Shown piece after piece: positions 58,533 to 64,000 of a stretch of DNA of 64,000 nucleotides. Every line of letters starts with the position of its first letter. Position 1 is the first letter of the stretch. This stretch comes from DASPSM01 sp036008465 (lineage in GTDB: Bacteria > Planctomycetota > Planctomycetia > Planctomycetales > Planctomycetaceae), in NCBI GenBank assembly GCA_036008465.1, contig DASYNP010000110.1, forward strand, positions 1 through 64,000, in the 5' to 3' direction. The notes below the pieces were generated by a model. That model worked only from the letters and a program-made list of their open reading frames with translations. It searched no databases and was not told where the DNA came from. Made by a program: the position numbers and the translations under genes.

Positions 58533-61192
58533 CGAGTTGAGCGGGCTGCGGTCGGCTCGGACGATTCGGAGAGAATCAGAATCGACTCTTCACGGGCTAG
58601 CGGCTTGTCGATCTGATCGGCCTGAATGCTCACTCGCACGCGGCTGTCGCCCCGCTTGCGGGCCGCAAGCACGATTTCGCACGCGGCGGAGGTCCGTCCT
58701 TCGAGCGTCGGCACGGGGCCGAACTTGATCCGGCCCGGTTCCTGCACCGTCTTTCCCGGACCGCGCGCCGTGACGACCTCCATCTGCTCGGGAATTTCGA
58801 TCGTCACGACGAGATTCGTCACGGCCACCGTCCCTTTGTTTCGCGCGTTGACGTGCAGCGTAATCTTTTCGCCCAGGTCAACCGGCCCGTCGACGCCGCT
58901 CACGTCGACGCCCATCGCGGCGAAACCTTCGACCGCGGTTTGCGAAGTGGCTTCCACCGGCTCCCCGTTGGGGACGGTGAGGCGAACCGTGCTCGTTTGA
59001 TTCCCGGGCCCCCGCGCAACGAGTCGCGACTTCACGACTCGTGTTTCGCCCGGAGCCATCTGATCGATTCGCCAGGCAATCGTGCGACTGCCATCGTTAT
59101 ACTGCCCGCCGTGCGACGCGCCGGCAAATTCCATCCCCGCTGGGATCGTTTCGACCAGCACCGCTCCGTCCACCGCAAAGCTCGACTCATTGACCAGCGT
59201 GTTGGTGAAGACGGCCTGGCGTCCCATGTAGCGCCGCTGCGGACCACTGCGTGAGAGGGCCACTTTCGAGCCGCTGATTTCGATGGCCGCCTTCGCCTCG
59301 GTCGTCAGCCCCCCGTCCGCCAGCACGACCGCCCGGTTGATCGCCGTGCCGACTTTGCCCGCCTTGAGATCAAGCGTCAGCTGCTTGGACTTTCCGGGCA
59401 TCAGCCGGCCCACCTCGTATTCCAGGTCGTGGCCCGCGCTATGCGAGAGTCCGTCGGGAATGAGATCGCGAATCACCACGCCGCGGGCCTCTCCCGTGCC
59501 CACGTTTTTGACCTCGAAGTGGAATGGCACCAGCTCGCCCAACCTGGCGGACGATGGCGCCGAAATCTTGAATTCCAATCGGGGCGCGGTCACGACGGTT
59601 TCGGCCGCCGCCTCGGCTACGAAATTGACTGTCGCGACACTGCCAATCTCGCCCGCCTCCTGCGGAATCACGCGAATGGAGATCTTTCGTTGCTCTCCTC
59701 CGCCCAATGTGCCGATCCGCCAGATGAGTTTTTTCCCGGTCAGCTCGGCTCGCGGAATGGTTCCGGAAAGCTTTGTGCCTTTGGGAATCCGGTCTTCGAT
59801 GACAACGTCGCGCGCCGCGCTTTGACCGACGTTCTTGACCAGGATCGAATAAATCAGCGGCTGGCCGAGCAGCGCGTTTGGCGGCGCGATCTTCTCGATA
59901 TTCAATTGGGGTCGCTGCGGTCCCAGCGGAGCGGCGTCGCCGACCGTTCCGTCTCCCTGAAAGTCCGCAGGCGTCTCAGAGTGCGACTCGGTTGCCGACC
60001 GCGGGCTCGCCGAAGAGGCATTGCCAGCGTCTACTGATTTGGTTTCGGGTGCATTCGGAGCGACGGCCGGGCGAGTCGACGTCGAGCCCGTTACGTTCGA
60101 GTCGCTCGAGTTCGACGGCGTCAGATCGAGAACCGGCGGGCCAGAGGTCGTCGGATTCGACGGGCCGGCGTTCGGCGCGGGAAGTGCCGGAGCAGGCAGC
60201 GGCGATTCTTTGGGCCCCTCGTCGGGGAAGGGCTTTGGGCCGGCGGCCGGCGGCGCGCCGGACGCTGGGGCGCCGGACGAATCTGTCGCGGTCGATTTCG
60301 CAGGCTGCTTTTCCGCGAGCGGCCGGTCGACGGGTTCCGATTGCGTCGTCGGTAATGGCTTGGCATCCGCTGGGACGTCCAAGGCTGGCGGGGCAATCGA
60401 TGGTTTGGGATCAGTCTGCGCAGCGCCGTTCCCAGTCGGCGGCAAATCGAGCGCTGGACCTGCACCGGGCAACTGCGGACCGCCGCTCGACTTTTGATCC
60501 GCCGGTTTTTGATCGACGGGTGGCTCGATCTGCGGCCCGGCCGGGGGCTCAGATTGCTTCGGCGCGTTTGCGTCGTTCAGCTTAGGACCAGTGCCATTGG
60601 GCATCGGTGTCGGCTGGTTCGAGAAGTTTTCGGCCTGATCGGGACGCTTGATACCAGCGTCGGTTGAAGCGCTCGCCTGCTTTACCTCGACCCCGTTTGA
60701 GCCAGCCGGCTTCCCTTCGAGCGCAGGCGCAGAATGCTTGGCGTCGCCGCTGTCGGCAAAAGGATCGTTTGCCGCCGCCTCTTTCGGACCTGGGTCCTTG
60801 GGAGCCGTCTCTTTGGAATCGGTGACTGCCGGTCCTTTTTCGGACGGCTTGGGCGAGCCCTTGGCAGCGACCTCCGAGTCGCTCAGCGGTGGCACCGTCT
60901 TGATATCGTTGCCTGTTTTGGGAGCGTCGCCATTCGGCCCGCTAAGAGCTGCTGCAGCAGCGTCGTGGGTCGGCGTCGGATCGCCGAAGGAATCGGCTTT
61001 GGGAGCACTCGTGGAGGCGGCAAGTTCGTCAGTCGCTGGAGCCGCGGCAGTTGGCGATTTGGCGGCGGCTTGGGCGTCGGCCTCTTTCTGCAGCATGGCC
61101 TGGGTCATGCCCCGCTGCGCTTGCAGGATGACCAGAAATCCGACCGCGAGCACAGCGGTCAAAAGCGCTATCTTCCAAGCCAGGCCTCTCAT
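58529..61192 (-). CDS. Secreted/anchored protein with a long disordered region and DUF11 repeats
   Basis: 887 residues from ATG 61192 (AAGGA 6 bases upstream). Signal-anchor at about 5-25 (AWKIALLTAVLAVGFLVILQ). Residues 45-430 are Pro/Ala/Ser/Asp-rich and probably disordered. The C-terminal 450 residues are DUF11 modules: LNIEKIAPPNALLGQPLIYS, VKNVGQSAARDVVIEDRIPK, GTKLSGTIPRAELTGKKLIW; LEFKISAPSSARLGELVPFH; and two later ones. DUF11 proteins are large extracellular surface proteins in planctomycetes and other bacteria. Here it probably spans from the membrane to the surface. Its 3' end overlaps the TPR-thioredoxin gene. Confidence 0.88.
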   Translation of the reverse strand: MRGLAWKIALLTAVLAVGFLVILQAQRGMTQAMLQKEADAQAAAKSPTAAAPATDELAASTSAPKADSFGDPTPTHDAAAAALSGPNGDAPKTGNDIKTVPPLSDSEVAAKGSPKPSEKGPAVTDSKETAPKDPGPKEAAANDPFADSGDAKHSAPALEGKPAGSNGVEVKQASASTDAGIKRPDQAENFSNQPTPMPNGTGPKLNDANAPKQSEPPAGPQIEPPVDQKPADQKSSGGPQLPGAGPALDLPPTGNGAAQTDPKPSIAPPALDVPADAKPLPTTQSEPVDRPLAEKQPAKSTATDSSGAPASGAPPAAGPKPFPDEGPKESPLPAPALPAPNAGPSNPTTSGPPVLDLTPSNSSDSNVTGSTSTRPAVAPNAPETKSVDAGNASSASPRSATESHSETPADFQGDGTVGDAAPLGPQRPQLNIEKIAPPNALLGQPLIYSILVKNVGQSAARDVVIEDRIPKGTKLSGTIPRAELTGKKLIWRIGTLGGGEQRKISIRVIPQEAGEIGSVATVNFVAEAAAETVVTAPRLEFKISAPSSARLGELVPFHFEVKNVGTGEARGVVIRDLIPDGLSHSAGHDLEYEVGRLMPGKSKQLTLDLKAGKVGTAINRAVVLADGGLTTEAKAAIEISGSKVALSRSGPQRRYMGRQAVFTNTLVNESSFAVDGAVLVETIPAGMEFAGASHGGQYNDGSRTIAWRIDQMAPGETRVVKSRLVARGPGNQTSTVRLTVPNGEPVEATSQTAVEGFAAMGVDVSGVDGPVDLGEKITLHVNARNKGTVAVTNLVVTIEIPEQMEVVTARGPGKTVQEPGRIKFGPVPTLEGRTSAACEIVLAARKRGDSRVRVSIQADQIDKPLAREESILILSESSEPTAARSTR

Positions 61193-61400
61193 GGGAATCC
61201 TTTCCCGACCGATTTCGACACCGCTCCCCCACCCCGTGCGGCTGGCCCAGAAACGGGAGTTTCGGCCGAGAACAGATAGCAGAGACCGTCAAATTGGGAA
61301 AGACGAATTCGACAAGGGGGTTCCGAAGGGTCGCGGGGACACGCAGCCCGAAGAGCAAGTCGCCAGAGCCAAGCAGCCGAAAGGCTGACCCGGCGCCTCG

Positions 61401-63494
61401 TTATCCCGTTTGCGGCAGATCGAGGGCCTTGCCGAAACGCTCCAGCACGCGGATCTTCAGCGGCGCCAACTCCGGCCGGTCGAATTCGCCCGAGCGGACC
61501 AGGTCGAACGCCGCGGTCCGGGCTTCTTTGAGAATTGACGCGTCGCGGGCCAAGTCGGCGACCCGCAGCGGTAGCTCGCCGTGTTGCCGCGTGCCCAGCA
61601 CGTCGCCGGGCCCGCGGATCTCGAAGTCCGCTTCGGCAATGGCGAATCCGTCCGCCATCGTCTCCAGCGCCTGCAATCGCCTGAGTGCTTCGGGGGAATC
61701 GGCGTCGGAAAACAGGAAGCAATATCCCTGAAACTTTCCCCGGCTGATCCGGCCCCGGAGCTGGTGCAGTTGCGACAGGCCGAAGCGGTGCGCCTCGTCG
61801 ATCACCATGAGTGTCGCGTTGGGGACGTCGATGCCCACCTCGACGACTGTGGTCGAGACGAGGACATCGATCTTCCCGTTGGTGAACGCCGCCATCCCCG
61901 CCGCCTTGAGGTCGGAATCGAGCCGGCCGTGGATCAGGCCGACGCGGAAGTTCTGGAACGTGCCGGCGCTTAGCAGCTTGAAGACTTCCTCGGCGCTCGC
62001 GGCCGGCCGCTTGGAAAGATCCTCGCCGGTCGCCTCGATCCGCGGGCAAACGACGTAGGCCTGCCGGCCCTTCGTCAGTTGCTCCTTAATGAACTCCCAC
62101 GCCCGCTGCCGCGTTGGGGCATCGGTCACTCGGCTGGTGATGACTTTCTGCCGGCCGGGAGGCGTGTCGACGATCGTCGTGAGGTCCAAGTCGCCGAACT
62201 GGGTCAGGCACAGGCTGCGGGGGATCGGCGTGGCGGTCATCACCAGCACGTGCGGCGAAAGTTCGCTCGTTCCTTTCGAGAAGACGGCCCGCTGCATCAC
62301 GCCGAATTTGTGCTGCTCGTCGATCACGACCAGGCCGAGCTTTGCGAACGAAACGTCTTTTTGAATGACGGCCTGCGTCCCCACCACGAGCGACACCGAT
62401 CCATCGGCGATGCCGGCTAACGCCTCGCGCCGCTCGCGAGGGGCGAGTCCGCCCGTGAGCAAAAGCCGGCGGACGCGGCTTTGGGCCAGGGCCGTGTCGA
62501 TCGTCGCCCAATGCTGGTTGGCGAGCACCTCGGTCGGAGCCATGAAGACCGCCTGATGACCGGCCGCGACCGTCACCAGGATTGCATAGAGCGCAACGGC
62601 CGTTTTGCCGGCGCCGACCTCGGCTTGCAATAGGCGGTGCATGGCTTCGCCCGAGTTCAGGTCGTGCGAGATTTCGGCGACGGCCTTGTTCTGCCCTTCG
62701 GTGAACGTGAACGGAAACAGCCGGCGAATCCGCGCGTCGATTTTGGCGGTCGTCGGCAGCACGGGGGCCGCTCCGCGGGTCTTCCAGCTTCGCCGCCGCA
62801 TTGCCAGCCCGAGCTGAAACTCGAACAGATCGTCGAAGATCAAGCGGCGGCGGCCCGACTCGTATTCGGCGATCAACCTGGGAAGGTGCAGCCCGCGAAT
62901 GGCCTGCTGCAATCCACAGACCTCCAACCGGTCGCGAAGCTCGGCCGGCAGCGGATCGGGGACAAACTCGACAAACTGCTCCACGGCCGCTCGGACAATT
63001 CGCCGCAGCTGGTCCTGCGACAGCCCCTCGGTCAAGGGGTAGAGGGGCAAGATCTCGCCGCGGGCCTCGGTGTCGGCATCGCCGATCGATTGCACGCGCG
63101 GGTGCGAAAATTCCCAACGGCCGGCGTTTCGCTTTGGCTTGCCGGAAAACAGCACCGACTCGCCGACCTGGAATTTGTGGATCATCCAGGGCTGATTGAA
63201 CCACAGGCCGCGGACGTAAAGCCCGTCGCTATCGATCAGCACGCCGACCAGATTGCGCCCGGCGCCGGTCGTGCGCCCGTCGCGATCGACGACCGTGCCC
63301 CGCACGGTTTGCAGCTCGCCCGAGCGCAGCTCGGCGGCGCGACACACGTTAGTTAGATCAAGAACGTCGCGCGGCAGGTACCAGAGCAGGTCCTCAACCG
63401 TGACGATCCCCAGATTGGCCAGCAGCTTCGCCCGATCGGGTCCAACCCCGCGCAAGAACTGGACCGATGTTTGGAGCGGCGATTCAGCGTTCAT
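61401..63494 (-). CDS. recG: ATP-dependent DNA helicase RecG
   Basis: 697 residues from ATG 63494, chosen because a TATAAT -10 sits at 63513-63518, downstream of the longer TTG option. The wedge domain opens TSVQFLRGVGPDRAKLLANL, an OB-fold follows, then the helicase core: TEGQNKAVAEISHDL, Walker A LLQAEVGAGKTAVALYAI, VVIDEQHKFGVMQR (DEQH box), HVLVMTATPIPRSLCLTQFG, LIHGRLDSDLKAAGMAAFTN, and ATLMVIDEAHRFGLSQLHQL, RGRISRGKFQGYCFLFSD. It remodels stalled replication forks and Holliday junctions. Confidence 0.96.
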   Translation of the reverse strand: MNAESPLQTSVQFLRGVGPDRAKLLANLGIVTVEDLLWYLPRDVLDLTNVCRAAELRSGELQTVRGTVVDRDGRTTGAGRNLVGVLIDSDGLYVRGLWFNQPWMIHKFQVGESVLFSGKPKRNAGRWEFSHPRVQSIGDADTEARGEILPLYPLTEGLSQDQLRRIVRAAVEQFVEFVPDPLPAELRDRLEVCGLQQAIRGLHLPRLIAEYESGRRRLIFDDLFEFQLGLAMRRRSWKTRGAAPVLPTTAKIDARIRRLFPFTFTEGQNKAVAEISHDLNSGEAMHRLLQAEVGAGKTAVALYAILVTVAAGHQAVFMAPTEVLANQHWATIDTALAQSRVRRLLLTGGLAPRERREALAGIADGSVSLVVGTQAVIQKDVSFAKLGLVVIDEQHKFGVMQRAVFSKGTSELSPHVLVMTATPIPRSLCLTQFGDLDLTTIVDTPPGRQKVITSRVTDAPTRQRAWEFIKEQLTKGRQAYVVCPRIEATGEDLSKRPAASAEEVFKLLSAGTFQNFRVGLIHGRLDSDLKAAGMAAFTNGKIDVLVSTTVVEVGIDVPNATLMVIDEAHRFGLSQLHQLRGRISRGKFQGYCFLFSDADSPEALRRLQALETMADGFAIAEADFEIRGPGDVLGTRQHGELPLRVADLARDASILKEARTAAFDLVRSGEFDRPELAPLKIRVLERFGKALDLPQTG

Positions 63495-63512
63495 GGGTTC
63501 CGTGGTCGCCCA

Positions 63513-63518
63513 ATTATA
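63513..63518 (-). promoter_or_regulatory. -10 element (TATAAT) of recG
   Basis: Perfect TATAAT on the minus strand, 19 bases before ATG 63494. The -35 is weak. It supports the shorter recG start. Confidence 0.5.
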
Positions 63519-63640
63519 GTCGTCGCGGCCCGTCCGAAGAGCTTTTTGCAAGCCCCGGCATTATGCTGCAGGAAGCCGATTTTGCATCGTCCGTTTATCG
63601 CAAAACCCAAGCCCTCGCGCTCGGTTTGGAAAGAATCCAA

Positions 63641-64000
63641 ATGCGTTCACTGCGTCTCGTTTTCGCCCTCCCTATCATTCTCTCAGGGGCAATTCTCCCA
63701 ACGTCAATTCTCTCGACGGCGGTTGCCGGCGCCGACAGTTCCCCCCAGATGGGCTCTGTCACAATCTACCGCGACACCTGGGGGGTGCCGCACATTTACG
63801 CGAAGACTCCGGCGGAGGGGGCCTACGGCCTGGGTTACGCACAAGCCGAAGATCGGCTCGACGACATCTACAGGAATCTCCGCACGGGACTGGGCCGAAT
63901 GTCCGAGGTGTTCGGCAAGAAGTGGGTCGACCAGGACTACATCATGCGGCTTTGCCGCAACGAGGAACTGGCCAAGTCCTATTGGAAGACGGCTCCCGAG
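63641..64000 (+). CDS. Penicillin-acylase family (Ntn hydrolase) protein, 5' part
   Basis: Starts at ATG 63641 with GGAAAG upstream and is cut by the right end, so only the first 120 residues are visible. A signal peptide MRSLRLVFALPIILSGAILP is followed by TIYRDTWGVPHIYAKTPAEG and AYGLGYAQAEDRLDDIYRNL, the conserved beginning of penicillin acylases/aculeacin-type amidases. RMSEVFGKKWVDQDYIMRLC follows. These are periplasmic heterodimers made by autocleavage, with the nucleophilic Ser of the beta chain lying beyond this window. The substrate is unknown; family members deacylate N-acyl homoserine lactones, lipopeptides or beta-lactams. Confidence 0.9.
   Translation, partial: MRSLRLVFALPIILSGAILPTSILSTAVAGADSSPQMGSVTIYRDTWGVPHIYAKTPAEGAYGLGYAQAEDRLDDIYRNLRTGLGRMSEVFGKKWVDQDYIMRLCRNEELAKSYWKTAPE

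Noticed and set aside
62086..63204. ORF of 372 codons inside recG, same strand, other frame
   Set aside because: Arg/Ala-rich frame of a gene whose helicase motifs are all in the first frame.
1..64000. tRNA, rRNA, prophage or transposase genes
   Set aside because: No cloverleaf with a GGTTCRA arm, rRNA core or mobile-element enzyme could be recognised by eye; a tRNAscan and profile search would settle it.

Overview
The window reads as chromosomal DNA of a GC-rich planctomycete, probably from the Pirellulales/Planctomycetia. The evidence is a set of lineage-typical families: a protein kinase with DWG in place of DFG and a TPR tail, a PVC-type haem-binding CxxCH protein, a TIGR03009 protein, an FG-GAP/ASPIC (CRTAC1-like) protein, PQQ-propeller and DUF11 secreted proteins. 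Intergenic spaces are full of short palindromes. No rRNA, tRNA, CRISPR array, transposase or phage gene was seen.

Layout. 1-6155 (minus): a Ser/Thr kinase whose TPR tail is out of frame and runs off the left edge, a Bar-like acetyltransferase, a zinc-ribbon membrane protein and an NCS2-type permease. 6356-10658: a small basic protein, a SirB1-like protein, and an Hsp20 gene followed by lon. 10882-15922 (plus): membrane-bound SGNH hydrolase, methyltransferase with an upstream 21-codon ORF, secreted CocE-type hydrolase, two small hypotheticals. 16183-17934: a strong promoter, a run of short stem-loops, an ECF sigma factor and a STAS protein. 17991-21540: a beta-lactamase-like esterase, a possible small RNA, and a GspC/PilP-like plus secretin-like pair. 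21607-32082 (minus): membrane protein, PVC haem protein, tandem zinc-ribbon paralogues and two ABC exporter half-transporters. 32557-34638: groES-groEL with a textbook terminator.

34844-39219: small hypothetical, PQQ propeller, SIS sugar isomerase, a short secretin-domain protein and a coiled-coil-like hypothetical. 39418-41763 (minus): an apparently active HtrA-like protease directly followed by a pseudo-protease with a PDZ domain inside the trypsin fold. 41945-44810: rfbC-pdxA-histidine phosphatase-HAD, very tightly packed. 45049-50092: TIGR03009/PASTA protein, ComEA-like HhH protein, heparinase II/III-like enzyme, double GNAT protein. 50178-52037 (minus): split transketolase. 52254-58532: small Cys/His protein, CRTAC1-like TPR/FG-GAP protein, TPR-thioredoxin fusion. 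58529-63494 (minus): DUF11 protein and RecG. A penicillin-acylase family gene enters at the right edge.

The items most worth a second look are the transcribed stem-loop array ahead of the ECF sigma gene, the active/inactive protease pair, the promoter-to-terminator unit near 19.3-19.4 kb, the short secretin-like proteins, and a family of about 90-110 bp inverted-repeat elements. One of these elements forms part of a coding sequence. All functional statements are from reading the sequence; no database search was run.
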